Assembly (NCBI GenBank): GCA_036245805.1
Contig: BTRK01000002.1
Coordinates: 12,148,689-12,212,688, forward strand
Length of the DNA stretch: 64,000 bases
From: Pristionchus mayeri
Taxonomy: Eukaryota > Nematoda > Chromadorea > Rhabditida > Neodiplogasteridae
Direction: 5' to 3'
A program made the translations under genes and the position numbers. The notes under the pieces are model-generated. The model worked only from the letters and a program-made list of their open reading frames with translations. It searched no databases and was not told the origin of the DNA. The number at the start of each line of letters is the position of its first letter. The stretch's first letter is position 1. Below are positions 23,284 through 35,291 of this stretch, in pieces.

Positions 23284-25254
23284 TTACATGAAGACCAGAT
23301 CATCCTCATCGATTCTCTCCTCAACCTTCTTCAGTCTCTCTTCCGTATCCCCCAATTCCTCCATCACCACAGCGAATTCAGCCATGCGTCTCTCCAGTGC
23401 CTCCTCTTTCTCCTTGAGGCATCTCTCACGAACAGCCAGCATCAGTTCCCATTCGATCGTAGTCTTCTCTCCCTGTTGCAGCTTCTGCTGCTCCTCAAGA
23501 TCCTGCTTCTCCTTCTCTTCCTCCTCCTCCTTCGTCTCGCTTTCCTCATCATCCTCATCCGCATCGAACTCGCTCTCCGACGATTCCGAATCAGAAGACG
23601 TGAGGGTTTGAATCTCCTCCGACTCTTCCTCCTCATCTTCGTCAGAATCCGTCTCGATCTCCTCACTGGTCTCCTCCTCCTCTTCATCGGAATTTTCTTC
23701 ATCGACATCATCGGAATCCGAGCAGGTAATATCCACGTGCTTCTGGGCCTTCTGCAATGATCGAATATGTAGAAGCAATTGCAAGTGTTATGTTTCTTCT
23801 TGCAAGTAAGTGTGCTAAAGAGGGCAGTTTTTTCCACGTTTTTCAAAGTTTAATTGATTTACAATACAATTTCCAATATGATACAATACAATTCGGGTGT
23901 TGTCGTCATGGTGATTTGATAAAATTAAGTTTCCGAACCTGCTCCTCATTCGGGTGATCGCTGCCGCTCATCGACTTCCGCTCCGATTTCAACTTCGCCA
24001 ATATCTGCAAATTACGAAAATGCATATTAAACATATGAAAAATGCGATTTTTTTAAACAATCCAACCTGTTCGATTGCTTTCCTTTCTCCGGCGGACATC
24101 TTAGCAAGAATCTCCAGAGCGGAAGGGCTGAGAGCAGGAAATCGCTCCATTGATGCATACTTCGCAGCAGCAGATGCAGCAACCTCTTCTTCCTCATCGT
24201 CCTCATCTTCGTCAGAATCCGTCTCGCTCTCCTCCTCTTCGTCATCCTCGGAATCTTCTTCCTCGACATCGGAATCCGAGCCGACAACATCCTCCAGATT
24301 CAGGTATTTCTGCAATAGCAAATATAAACAAAAAGTAAACTCTGTCTTTCAACGTAGGCTGAGTATGAACCAAAGGTAAATTGAATTATAAAAAAATAAA
24401 TCGTTGAAGGTCGAACTCAGCGAAAACATCATGGTTGCTTACCTCTAAAGATTCTGCAAATTTGGCCGCTACCAGATCGTCGTCCATCGAAGAGGAAGTG
24501 GATGAGGCGACCACGACGTGCACACAAGGCGTCTCGAAGTCGCTGAAAAGGGACGGAGTGAGGTCACAACTCTTGTCCCAGTGGGAAGCCCATTGAGAAA
24601 ATCCGTTGTGATCCCACTGGGATAGTGACTTGCCCATGGGGATGGATATGGCTGTTCCTCATATGGATTTCGCACCGCTAAGCCGAAAATTGGTTGCGAG
24701 CAAATTATTGATTTAATTTGTAAGTAAATTAAACTACCTCGTTCTGACAGCCTTGGCATACTCAACCGCTGTGTGGAGATCCTCCTCGCTGCTAAGAATG
24801 ACGTTCGAGTCCTCGTCTGGATTGGGTATTCGATAGGATTTGCATCGACTGTTTCGAAACTTGTGAGAAAGTGAGATATATGTGATAAGACCAAAGAGAG
24901 CATATTTTTCATGTGATTGCGAAGAACCGCTATTATTACAAGCCTAGGGTACGGTGTTTGACTCACCACGCCAGTAGAGCTTGACATCATCATGATCGAT
25001 GAGACGCTTCACTTGAGTCTTAACTGCCTCGAATAGATCTCCGGTATCGTCAGTGAAGAAGCCACGGAACCTGCGGGGAGTGAATAGTTCTTGGAGATAC
25101 GAGATTATCAAAGAGCAAAGGTCTTCTTCTTTCTTACTAGCACACCCTCATGCTATTATTGAGATCGAACCAAAACGGAGGAAATGAATGAATAGTGAAC
25201 TTAGTGAACTTACATGAACATTTCGAGATTCGGGCGGCCAGCGTGCGCAAGCAT
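23284..25254 (-). CDS. PB1-domain acidic protein, short paralogue (family start codon lost)
   Basis: Seven exons: 25254-25214, 25070-24967, 24816-24738, 24542-24443, 24309-24067, 24004-23939, 23751-23284, 366 residues if started at the internal Met. The N-terminal 100 residues match a PB1 domain like that of p62/SQSTM1: FRGFFTD, VKTQVKRL, then the acidic OPCA-like motif LYWRDEDSNVILSSEEDL. PB1 domains mediate head-to-tail assembly of signalling and autophagy adaptors. The rest is disordered: two Ser/Asp/Glu-rich modules beginning KYLNLEDVVGSDSD and KAQKHVDITCSDSDD, then a coiled coil (LKEKEEALERRMAEFAVVME) ending DEDDLVFM. The codon aligned with the ATG of the long paralogue is ACG (25273-25275), so translation would start eight codons later or not at all. 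The ZZ and UBA domains of SQSTM1 are absent. Confidence 0.72.
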
Positions 25255-25599
25255 GAAGGCGATCAAGTCCGACGTGATTCTAAATATATTAAAATTAATA
25301 ATTTAAATGCAAATGCAAAACAACAACAAATCGTTGAATATAGACGAGAAAAGGGAGAAGCAGACATCCCGATCCCGAGGATCGCGCTTGAATGAGCCAA
25401 GTGAGTCAACTACTCTTCTCGCTCGGAGATTGGAAGGGCAGAGTCTGGTCGTAATAGTCCATGGGCAGCGTTTGTGAGTATTCTGAGTAGGATCCATGCC
25501 ACGGGGTATTCAATTTAGGAATATTTGGGAGTACGGTATTGTGTCTTCGTACCATTAACGAGGTATGAGCACAGCCACTGGGCGTTTACTATGAAACGA

Positions 25600-26325
25600 G
25601 GAGGCATGAAAATAGCAAGACCTATTTCCGGTAGGTCAAACAATAATTTGTTAGTCGATTAAAGGTACATGGATAATATATTAATTCGTATATCGCAGAT
25701 TTACTACTTGATATGAATGCAAATAAAATATGAAGAAATTTTGCAGTAAATTATAAGAAGGTAGGTAACGTTCCCTAGCAGCACTTCGGACAGCAGGGAT
25801 ACGTAGTCCTAGTAGTAGTCGGCCTCACTGCGCTACACCACCTAGCGTAGCCGTTTACGACTGTGAAATTGTTTGACGTGGCTCCACCTTGACCCTGTAC
25901 ATTTTTTGTAAGAAGGTCATTTCTACATAATATGTTTTCGCAAAAAAAAAAAAATTTTGTAGTACTTTTCAGTTTTCACGGATTGAGTTTTTCCAAACTG
26001 CCTCTACCTTCGAAAAATAATAGTTTTGCCCCTTTTATATCATGGAAATATTGAGCAATTGAAATGGTGCGCATTCTATTTAGAAATCTATCTGCAGAAA
26101 AAATTCAAAAAATGAGCAGTCCGAATGAGAAAAAAAAATTAAACTCTGAACTCGCTAATATTTTTAAATATTTAGAAGCAGACATTTATTTTTAAGGAAT
26201 TTATTTTTTTCTGTCATACTTCACTGTTCTCACAAGTTCACAACAATATATTTATCTCTCAAAACACTTTTACTCGTACCAAAATTAACGGCATGAACAC
26301 AATTACAGTGAACATGGTAACATAT
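25600..26325. other. AT-rich intergenic spacer
   Basis: No gene. The left boundary marks the end of sequence shared with 31640-31940 (5' flank of the long paralogue). The last 85 bases match the 3' flank of the short paralogue. A TTTT/AAAA-rich stretch lies at about 25940-26220. Confidence 0.5.
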
Positions 26326-29300
26326 TTACATGAAGACGAGATCCTCCTCATCGATTTTCTCCTCAACTCCTTCCAGTCTCTTCTCCATCTTCTCCATTAT
26401 CTCTTCCATCTCATTCTCTCCCGTTCCCTCCTCGATCTTCTTCATTCTCTCACTGAGATCTTTCTCCTTCTCCTCCAATTCCTCCATCACCACAGCGAAT
26501 TCGGCCATGCGTCTCTCGAGTTCCTCCTCTCTCTCCTTCAGGCATCTCTCACGAAGAGCCAGAATCAGTTCCCTCTCGATCAAAGTCTTCTCCCCCTGCT
26601 GCTGCAGATCCTCAGGAACCGGCCGCACGGGTTGCACAGCCTCATCCTCGAGCTGTCTGGAGTTCGGAGTGATTCCGAGAATGGACGAAGCGAAGACCTT
26701 AGCCGTCTCCCAGAAGCCGTGAGGGGCCTGCTTAAAAAAGGTAAATTTATAAGTGTATTAAGCTATTTTGGAAAACTACGATAAGCGATGTAGTCTGGTG
26801 ATATCACCTACTTCTAGTCCCTACCGTTCAAAGTGTTTCTACGTAACCTTACCTTCTCTTCTTTCATCTCTTCATCTCCAGTCTCCCACCATTCCTCGTT
26901 CTCGTTCTTCTCTTCGTCAGAATCCTTCTTGGCATCTTCGGAATTCTCCTCGAGTTTCACGAAATTCTGGCATTTTTTCTGCAAAGCGGTTTCATAAAAA
27001 TGTGTACATCTTTAAAAATGCAGACCCAATCATTTCCCCTAATATTTTTTTCACTATTCTATCAACAACACTTACGTCAGTCTCATCTTCCTCATCCTGA
27101 TCCTCATCTTCGTCGCTATCATCGCTTCCCTCCTCATCTTCTTCCGTCTCTTCCTGCTCATCGAAATCGAAATCGCTATCCGACAACTCCGAATCAGAAG
27201 ACGTCAGAGATTGAGTCTCAGCGGAATCTTTCTCCGACTCGCTTTCCTCCTCGTCAGAAGCCGTCTCGCTCTCCTCACTTATCTCTTCCTCATCAGAATC
27301 TTCTTCATCGACGTCGTCGGAATCCGAGTCGACGAAGTCCAAGAGCTTCAGGATCTTCTGCAAAGAGCGAAGATAAAGATTTAAAGTATTATGTTAGTTC
27401 TTGAAGCCAATTGAATTATGCCCGAAAGAAAGTTCGGAAAATTTTTAATATCATACAAAATTTTGAAAACACAAATCTAGAATATGTATTTCTAAATCCA
27501 AGGGTTTTCACTGATTTAAAAAAATTTATTTTCCTTACCTCTTCCAGTTCATCTTCCTGATTCGGGCGAGGAGAGACATCCAGGAGCGAGTCGTCCTCTT
27601 CCATCGATGAGACTGAATGGAGCACGGGCGAAGGCTTCTCGATGGCCTTCAGCCACGTCTTGTCCGAAATTGACTTCACCAATGCCTGCAGCAGTTTACA
27701 ATAATATATTTAAATAAATAAATAATAATAATAATAAATAATTATTACTTGTTTAAATTGTAATATTTAACGAACACTAAACTGTCTTTGATAATTGAAA
27801 AAATCAAACCTCTAGGAGTGCTTTCTTTTGCTCGACGGACATCATAGCCAGAGACTCAGTAATGATATTCTCTAGCTCCTCCTTCACAGCATCCTCCACA
27901 GCAACCTCGCCCTTCTCCTCTTCCCCATCGGTATACGTTACCAGCTCCTCCTCCACCTCAGAATCCCCGACGTCATCGGAATCGGAGTCGACCAAATCCA
28001 CGAGCTTCTGGGCCTTCTGTAAAAAACCAAATTTAAAAAAAGCACTTGGAAGTATTCTTTTCGTTATTGTTATGTGCGAAAGAGGGGAATGAAAAAAAAT
28101 TGTATCGTGAATATTTGTATTTCTCTTTTTTTCGGAAAATGTGCTATTCTGATTTGATCAAACTCCATTTCCTCACCTGTTCCTGATTCGGACGAGGAGA
28201 GACCTCCAAGAGTGCGTCGTCCTCTTCCATCGAAGGGGCGGAACGGACGAAAGGCGAAGGATTCTCGTTGCTCTCCATCGATTTATTCTCCGAAATCGCC
28301 TTCAGCATTGCCTAAAAATTTATATGTAAGGCTCATTAAATGGTGATAAGTAATGGAAAAATGCCTCACATTAATTAAGTAATGTGATATTTAAAAAAAT
28401 ATTTATGATGGATATCATACAGTGTGGTGGTGAGCCTGCGCGGGTGAAGTGAACGCGGTATTCGTCGAAAACAAACTGCTGGAAGTCGGCGAAAGATTGA
28501 AGTGCGACGCGTAGAGATTGCCGAATCTAAAGTCATCTCATTTTACGAATCAAAGTCACAGATTAAAGTGAAATAGTTGAATTTGCACTTCTTTGGTATT
28601 TGGTCCACCCTTTCCTCCCCTACCCCAATAATTTCTAGGTATATATATCTGATTTTTTTCGGGTTTCTCAATCCCTCTGCGATTGGGAGGAAATGAGAAA
28701 TTATAAGAGAAGGGGGGGGGCAAATATCGAAGAAGTGCCGTTGAATTCTCAACATGTGAAACTAACGGGAAGGGTGCATTTGCTGCAGGTCCGAGTGCAG
28801 GCTGAACGTCTCCAGGACGGCCAGTGGTCTGCTGCAGACTGTTGGAAGTGGCTGCAGCAGCTGCAGCAGACGGAGTGGCAGGTTGCACCCAGAACCGTCC
28901 AGAGGGCAGGCCGATAGTGGTCGTAGAACGACGGATGTACTCGTTGAACAGATTGAGGTTTTCAAGAGGACGAGCGCCTTGTGTGGGAGCTGATGGGAAG
29001 GAGATGGACGGAAGTCTGAAATTTTTCATTCACTTACTGGCTATATTTTAGCTAAATTGCATCATTTTCACGCTCATTTGAGTAATTCTCTATGATCAAA
29101 TGTATAAAGTATTGAGTTGCACACCTCTGTGGTACTGGCCGGTGCAGTGTGCTCTGTTGGAGTGGAGTTTGAATCACATTTGACTGCGGGAGTTGGTGGT
29201 CGTGCTGATGTTGCTGAGACTGCTGTGTTTGGTGCTTCTCGAGAGGCGAAGAGTCGGTATTCGTCGAAAAGGGACTGCTGGACGTCGACGAAAGATTGGA

Positions 29301-31624
29301 CGCCAACTGCGTCGCGTAGAGATTGCCGAATCTAAAATCATCGCATTTTTATGCGACAAAGCTATAGATTAAAGAGGAATAGTTGAATTTGCGTCGACAT
29401 TTGACCCACCCATCCCCCTTCCTCCATACCCCACTCGTTTCTACGTATATCTTCCTGATTTTTTTCGTCCAATCAACCCTTTTGCAATGGGGAGGAATTG
29501 AAAAATTATAGGAGAGGGGAGGTTTAAATATCGAAGAAGTGCCGTTGCATTCCCAAGATGTGAAACTAACGGGAAGGGTGCACTTGTTGTAGCTCCGAGT
29601 GCAGGCTGTGCGTCTGCAGGACGGCCAGTAGTCTGTTTCAGATTGTTTGAAGTGTTTGCAGCAGCTGCAGCAGCTGCGACAGTTGTATTTGACGGAGTGG
29701 CAGGCTGCACCCAGAGACCTCCAGAAGGCAGTCCGAGAGTGGTCGTAGACCGACGGAAGTACTCATTGAAGAGATTGAGGTTCTCGAGAGGACGAATGCC
29801 TTGTGAGGGAGCTGAAGGGAAGGAGATGGACGGAAGCCTGCAACAATTTTATTTTTCTTACTGATTCAAGTCCCCTATGAGGCTAAGAGCTGTCAGATAG
29901 ATCAGCTCCCATTTGGGCAATTTTCTATCATCAACTATATCAAGTATTGAGTTGCGCACCTCTGTGGTACTGGCCGGTGCAGTGTGCAGTGTTGGAGAGG
30001 AATGGAAGTGTAGTCTCTCTCTTCCTGTGATTCCTCCTTCAGAGCAGATGCAGCAACCTCGTTTTTCTTCTCGTCGTTATCTTCATCAGAATCCGTTTCG
30101 CTCTCCTCAGAATCATCTTCCTCGGCGTAATCGGAATCCGAGTCGATTAGATCCTCGAGCTTCAGGTATTTCTGCAAAAAAGCAAATGTAAAGTTAAAAT
30201 GGTCATTTTCTATGCACGCTAAATATGTATCAAGCTTAATCGATTTCTAAAAAAATCTAGATCTTATTGACATTCGACCAACAACAACTCAGATATTCAC
30301 GTCTGTTCGGTATTACCCCGAAATGTAAATTTCATTTCGTAAATGCAAATTTTGGAAAAAAATATTTAGAAAAAAATTATAGAAATTCATTTTTTGGAAA
30401 GGCAAGGATTGGAAAATAAATTTCAGAATTTCCATTTTGGACATGCACGTTTTGGAAATTTTTCCATGGCCGGTAGCACTGTAGCCGAGCGGAAAACTAC
30501 CGTAACCTATGGAGCATTTTCGTCATTTATCAGCAAATTCGAAACATAGTATTATTCTCCTTTATTATATTATTATTGTAATTAACAATACTAATAATTA
30601 AAGAAATAAAATATACAAAATAATGCAAAAGCAATGTTTAAATTTAATTGTTCTATTTCGCGGTTCTCCCGATGCAGCGAAAAGTACCGTAACCAGTGGA
30701 AAAATTTCCAAAATGGGTCTTTCCAATTTATTTTTTTCCACAATTGTTTTTCCAAAAGTAAATTTCCAGATATTTTTTCTAAATTTTGTTTTTACGAAAA
30801 ATTCATTTACAAAATGAAATTTCCAAAATAATTTTTACAAATCGGGGTAGTACCGTCTGTTCGAGCAGCAATACCACGGTCTCATTCTATCGATCTCTCG
30901 ATACTGTTCATAGAACCATGCTGCTTACCTCAAAGGCAGCGTTGAATTTGGCCCCTAGCAGATCGTCGTCCATCGAAGATGAAGTGGAAGAGGCCACAAC
31001 GATGTGCACACAAGGCTCTTCGAAATCGCTGAAAAGAGGCGGAGTGAGGCCACAAGTGGGGTTGAAATTTCGAGACAATATAGCGACAACAAGGTAGCTA
31101 AGATTGTGAGATGTGGCTAGGGATGTGTAATGATTTGCCAGCCCTAGGCGCAATTAGAGGCGCATCGAAAAAAAATTTAATTTAAATACCTGGTTCTGAC
31201 AGCTTTCGAATACTCAACTGCGGCGTAGAGATCGTCTTCATTGCTGAGCACCACGTTCGAGTCCTCGTCTATAAAAAATTAAATTCAGTTAATTAATCAT
31301 GAAATATCCGAAATAGGTAATGAGAGAGATAGAAACTATCATGATTAGCATACGAGGATGCAAAGACAGCAAAGCAATGAATGAAATCTACAAACACTCA
31401 CCACGCCAGTAGAGTTTGACTTCATCGTGATCTACGAGGCGCTTCACTTGAGTCTTCACCGACTTGAAACGATCTCCAGAATTGTCGGTGAAGAAGCCAC
31501 GGAACCTGTATGAATTGATTGATGAGTAGTTCTTGGATATCCAAGGTCAATGATCAACTTACAGGAACATTTCGCGATCCAGGAATCCAGAGTGCGCAAG
31601 AGTGAACGCGATCAAGTCCGACAT
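26326..31624 (-). CDS. PB1-domain protein with amplified acidic exon modules, long paralogue
   Basis: Fifteen exons join in phase to 894 residues: 31624-31563, 31505-31402, 31268-31190, 31028-30929, 30171-29960, 29837-29571, 29331-29125, 29015-28767, 28526-28421, 28311-28177, 28016-27810, 27685-27539, 27357-27076, 26978-26853, 26727-26326. Residues 1-100 form a p62-like PB1 domain (OPCA-like LYWRDEDSNVVLSNEDDL). Exon modules beginning K-x-L/K and carrying a DSDSDD core occur three times, and MEEDD.LL.VSPRPNQE twice. The LPSISFPSAP..Gln/Ala-rich exon plus the following FGNLYA exon are present twice. The C-terminal coiled coil (LEGVEEKIDEEDLVFM) matches the short paralogue. Donors at the two LPSISFP exons were set at GTTAGT because only these keep frame. 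Expression and function are unknown; the layout suggests a rapidly evolving scaffold. Confidence 0.75.
28583..28741. mobile_element. Palindromic MITE, family CGGCACTTCTTCGG, copy 2
   Basis: TGCACTTCTTTGGTATTTGG mirrors CAAATATCGAAGAAGTGCCG, and the core has TTTCTAGGTATATATATCTG. It lies just after the 3' end of one LPSISFP exon, in the intron between exons 8 and 9 of the long PB1 gene. Confidence 0.8.
29390..29545. mobile_element. Palindromic MITE, family CGGCACTTCTTCGG, copy 3
   Basis: Same right end (ATATCGAAGAAGTGCCG) and core (TTTCTACGTATATCTTCCTG) as copy 2; the left end is more decayed. It sits at the equivalent place in the intron after the other LPSISFP exon, so this insertion is older than the exon-pair duplication. 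Confidence 0.75.
30310..30854. mobile_element. Foldback element with 9-bp target duplication (Mutator-like)
   Basis: The ends GTATTACCCCGA and TCGGGGTAGTACC are inverted repeats, and the interior is rich in mirrored TTTGGAAA/TTTCCAAA words. The direct repeat GTCTGTTCG flanks the element at 30301-30309 and 30855-30863. A 9-bp duplication is the usual signature of Mutator-like transposition. It lies in intron 4 of the long PB1 gene; it has no transposase. Confidence 0.8.
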
Positions 31625-32134
31625 GATTCTAAATATATTAAAATTAATTAATTAAAGGTAAACAAAAAACAATAACAAATAGATGGATATAGAAGAGAAA
31701 CTGGAGGAGGAGACCTCCCAATCCCGAGGACCGAGATAGAATGAACCAAGTGAGTTCTTTTCTCTTCACACTCGGAGATTGGAAGGGTGGCGTCTCGCCG
31801 GAATGGTCTATGGCAGAGTTTATGGGTGTGCTGAGTAGGATCCACGCCGCAGGGTATGCTGTTTAGGAATATTGGGAGTGCGGTATTGTGTCTTCGTACC
31901 ATTAAATAGGTATGAGCACAGCCACTGGGCATTTACTACCAAAAGAAGAGTAATGCGTTTAATGACATATAGATTTCCAATAAATCAAGTCTCGATTTGG
32001 TTATAACGACAGGGAAAAGTAGCTGTTAATTAATTAATCCATATTTCAGCACGATAGAATCATTCTTATTGTGAGTAGTGAAGGATGAAATTATATCTTT
32101 TAAAAACGAATAATTGAAAGTCGGCAAGTTAGAT

Positions 32135-35100
32135 TCAGAAATCTATCTGTAGAATTGACTCTTCGCATAACAAATATTTCGTTTCCTCCACATCTTCGAG
32201 ATCGTTTTCTTTTGCTTTCTTCACATCTCGATTGAAGTATCGGGCGATGACTAGGGCAAGTATCACACTGGCCACTGACACGGGCCAAGTGTAGAGGAAG
32301 GCCTGAGATCACGGCTTCTTTAATCCGTTTATGGAAATACAGATATACAAACCTTCAGAAGCGCTTCTAATCTGTCATTTGAAGAGATCGAGTCGCCTCG
32401 GAAGTAGTCGGAAATCTGTAAACATCGTGTATGACATAGTTTGATTCAATTTATGAACACTATTTTTTTAAACTTACAGCGCCAATAATGGGCGCCGAGG
32501 GTAACTCTCCGAGTGTCACCATCAGCCGTTGCAGGGCGAAAGCCGAGGCGCGCTTCTTTGAAGGCACTGCTCCCTCAACTTATCATTTGTTTTGCTTAAA
32601 AGCATAACAATCAATATTAAAAATGCGTAAAATAGTAAGTTACTAGGATCAGCTGCTGTTCCATCAACTGAATTGCGCTGATTGACGCGCCCTCTAAGAT
32701 GAAAACTGACTGAATTAGCTATAGTTATGATATGTTTGGCTCATTTGAGGCGCCATTTCTGAAATATTTCATTGAAACAGAAACTGCTTTTGTTAAAGAA
32801 AAAATGGCACAAAATGCACTGACTGCATATATCGGGAAGCTCCGCGTGATCATCATTATTTCAGCGAGGTAACTAGACGTTTGCAAGGCGCAAGCAACAG
32901 CATATATTAAGGGAATTGCGAGAGTTGAAGGAGGGAAGCAACGACATAATCCACTGCCAGTTTTCAAGGACTGAAATGTAACATTGTTCGATTACAATTC
33001 CAGGCAGAGAGTCTATCATCCCACTTGCGTAATATACGGGATGACAAGTGCACCAGAAAACATTCCAAAGAATTGTACATCGGCGACTATGGAGGACACT
33101 CTGAAATCAAGTCTATAAAACACTGATCGACGAGTAGTTCAGCTCACACTGGGTATGATAGTCCGATAAAGGCAATGGGGTACGCCTCGAACGCGTAGAG
33201 AATGAGCGATGGCGTCCAGAAGGTTAGCGACATGGAATAGAACATAGCCAGACCCTGTGTTATGAGCATCAGCATGTACGAGTGTCTGGAATATTATATT
33301 TCTGCGTACTTTTGAGCTGGCTAATCCCTGAATTATATGATTGAATACATTACTCACATTCTTAATACACCGACCGCATTTCGAATAATCAGTGTGGGAT
33401 GAGGCAGATCGGTCCGATCACTTCGCCGAAGGAAGATTACGGACAATATTAGTAGCGGAATAGCGAGAGCTGGACCAATCACAACTCCAAGCTTCCAGCC
33501 TCTATCGTTTGCAACGAAAATCGCGTTTATTGTGGTAGAGAGTAGCCTGAACAGAAAAATATTTGCAAGGTTTCATTTAGTAACTCGTACATTCCAAGTG
33601 ATTGCCCTACGAGGTTCGCTGTCAAAGACCAGGGAAGATGTTTGCCTGACAAAGTAATGATAAAAAAATCGTAATTGACAAATATTTTAAACCTGTAAAA
33701 TGCTCAGCCTGTAAAATGGTGCACAGAATCCGGGAGACCTCAGTGGCGAGTGAAGCCGCTGATCGCAATATTACGAAATGCTGAACAAAATGGTTTTGCT
33801 AACTTGAATTGCGATTTGGTTACCCAATATTGCTCGGATGAAACTAGAGTTGAGGCGAAGCTGAACATGATCCATAGGGTGATGGCTACCAAAAATGCTG
33901 TTCTGAAAAGGCGTAAGCGAGATTAGGAAAACTAATTTTCGCACTATCCCACTTACAAGGGAAGGCCTCGCGATGTCTTTGGACTTTCGGGACGCGACCT
34001 AGTGGGATGGGTAGATACATGAATTCTAAGAACTCCTGTAAAGTTCAATTTTGCTGAACGCCCTCAGGGCACGTAAAAAATCGATATTTGTTCCCGCATT
34101 GCGGGTATGTAAAGCCTTCCGGGAGGGATTGTCGGCAAGCATCGGTGGTTGAGTGGTAGCGAGTCAGGACAGTAATCCTATGCACGTAGGTTCGGCATCT
34201 CTCCAGGGAAAACTTTTTGCACTATTTTTTCATGATAAGCCGATACTCTTGTAGCTAAAGTGGAAGCCCGTTTTCACGTCTTCCACACTCATCTGTTGTA
34301 AATGCCGATCAGAGTGGTGTAATCAAGGAACTCTACAAAAATCGAACCTTCGCCATCAAAGGATCCAAGAAAGTGATTTGTACAGCCCAGAGGAAGACAT
34401 CCCTTACCCATAGCTTCACTATGATGCAAACTTATTTCGCTGACGGGCATTTGGGATCTCATCTTTACGTGGCGAAGGGGTCGTTCCCTGCCAAAGCACA
34501 TATTCAAGGCGATAATCTCGTGGTCAGAGTCAATAAGACGCATATGATGCGCAAGTACTTGATGGTGGGTTGGCTCAAGACGTGTGTCTTCGCGAACCCG
34601 AAGGATCTACTTCTTTTGGTAGACTCATGGAGTTCCTTCAAGGATCATGCGACGATGATCACGGATGGTACAACGCGTTCTTAGAATTCATGTATCTACC
34701 CATCCCACTAGGTCGCGTTCCGAAAGTCCAAAGACATCGCAAGGCCTTCCCTTGTTAGAGAATTCGCACTTCAAATCAATGTATTGGAAAACTAAAAGCA
34801 GAAATAAGCCTCACTTCTTGGGTATGAAGTCTCCAAACAGCCAGAGTGTAGTAAATGCAACAGTACTGGAGGCAGTCATGGTGGTCTTTAGAGGAAAATC
34901 ATGAGTGAAAAAATGATCAAATTTGTTCACCTTGATATTTGAAGCTTCAGTATCGGTGGTGTTGAAATACTCCTGAATGAGCGGCAGCAGACCTAAATAT
35001 GCCGATCAATGTCTGAAAAAAAACCAAAAAGAACAAATTAAACGATACCTCCAATTGCGTTTGCGTAAATGGAGAGCATTGTGAGACAAGGAAATGTGAA

Positions 35101-35291
35101 GAATACGATCCAGTCTCGGCATGATAACTGCTAGAACAGGTAAAAAAATGTTCATAATTAGTTCCGCACTCGATTATATTCCCGTTCTTTAACAATTGAT
35201 GTAAGAGAAGAATGGTTTGGATCGAAAAGAATTTAAAAATATAAGATCAAACCTTTTCATCAGAAGGACAGTTTCTTTCTCGGGGCATCAT
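32135..35291 (-). CDS. Spinster-like MFS transporter, copy 1
   Basis: The minus-strand gene starts at MMPRERNCPSDEK (35291) and is followed in phase by LSCRDWIVFFTFP (TM1), then LLPLIQEYFNTTDTEAS and TVAFTTLWLFGDFIPKK. These match the loop-TM2 order of spinster (SPNS) lysosphingolipid/lysophospholipid transporters. Further exons code for TLWIMFSFASTLVSSEQYW, ILQAEHFTGKHLPWSLTANL, the FLRRSDRTDLPHPT central loop, SMSLTFWTPSLILYAFEAYP, an ADVQFFGMFSGALVIPY helix and the end AFLYTWPVSVASVILALVIA with a Glu/Asp-rich tail (TGA at 32135). The two other copies at 51-56 kb share exon order and motifs. The likely role is transport of a lysosomal or plasma-membrane lipid; the substrate is unproven. The intron between the WLFGDF and TLWIM exons contains a Tc5-like transposon. 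About 13 exons; exact borders of some middle exons are approximate. Confidence 0.7.
33957..34756 (+). mobile_element. Internally deleted Tc5-like DNA transposon
   Basis: Terminal inverted repeats of about 78 bp: AAGGGAAGGCCTCGCGATGT..GGGATGGGTAGATACATGAA on the left and the complement on the right (34676-34756). Inside, on the plus strand (34299-34684), is a piece of a DDE_1-type transposase: VVNADQSGVIKELY carries the first catalytic Asp, and LLLLVDSWSSFKDH the second. The rest is missing. A tRNA-like stretch (GGTTGAGTGGTAGCG .. GGTTCGGCATC; 34145-34205) lies before it. It sits in an intron of the minus-strand spinster-like gene. Confidence 0.8.

Noticed and set aside
23288..28092. Long plus-strand Ser/Leu-rich open frames
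   Set aside because: Antisense shadows of the acidic (GAA/GAC/TCC-rich) exons of the two PB1 genes.
34145..34205. Possible functional tRNA gene
   Set aside because: A- and B-box-like words are present, but the acceptor stem cannot be paired by eye and it lies inside a transposon relic.
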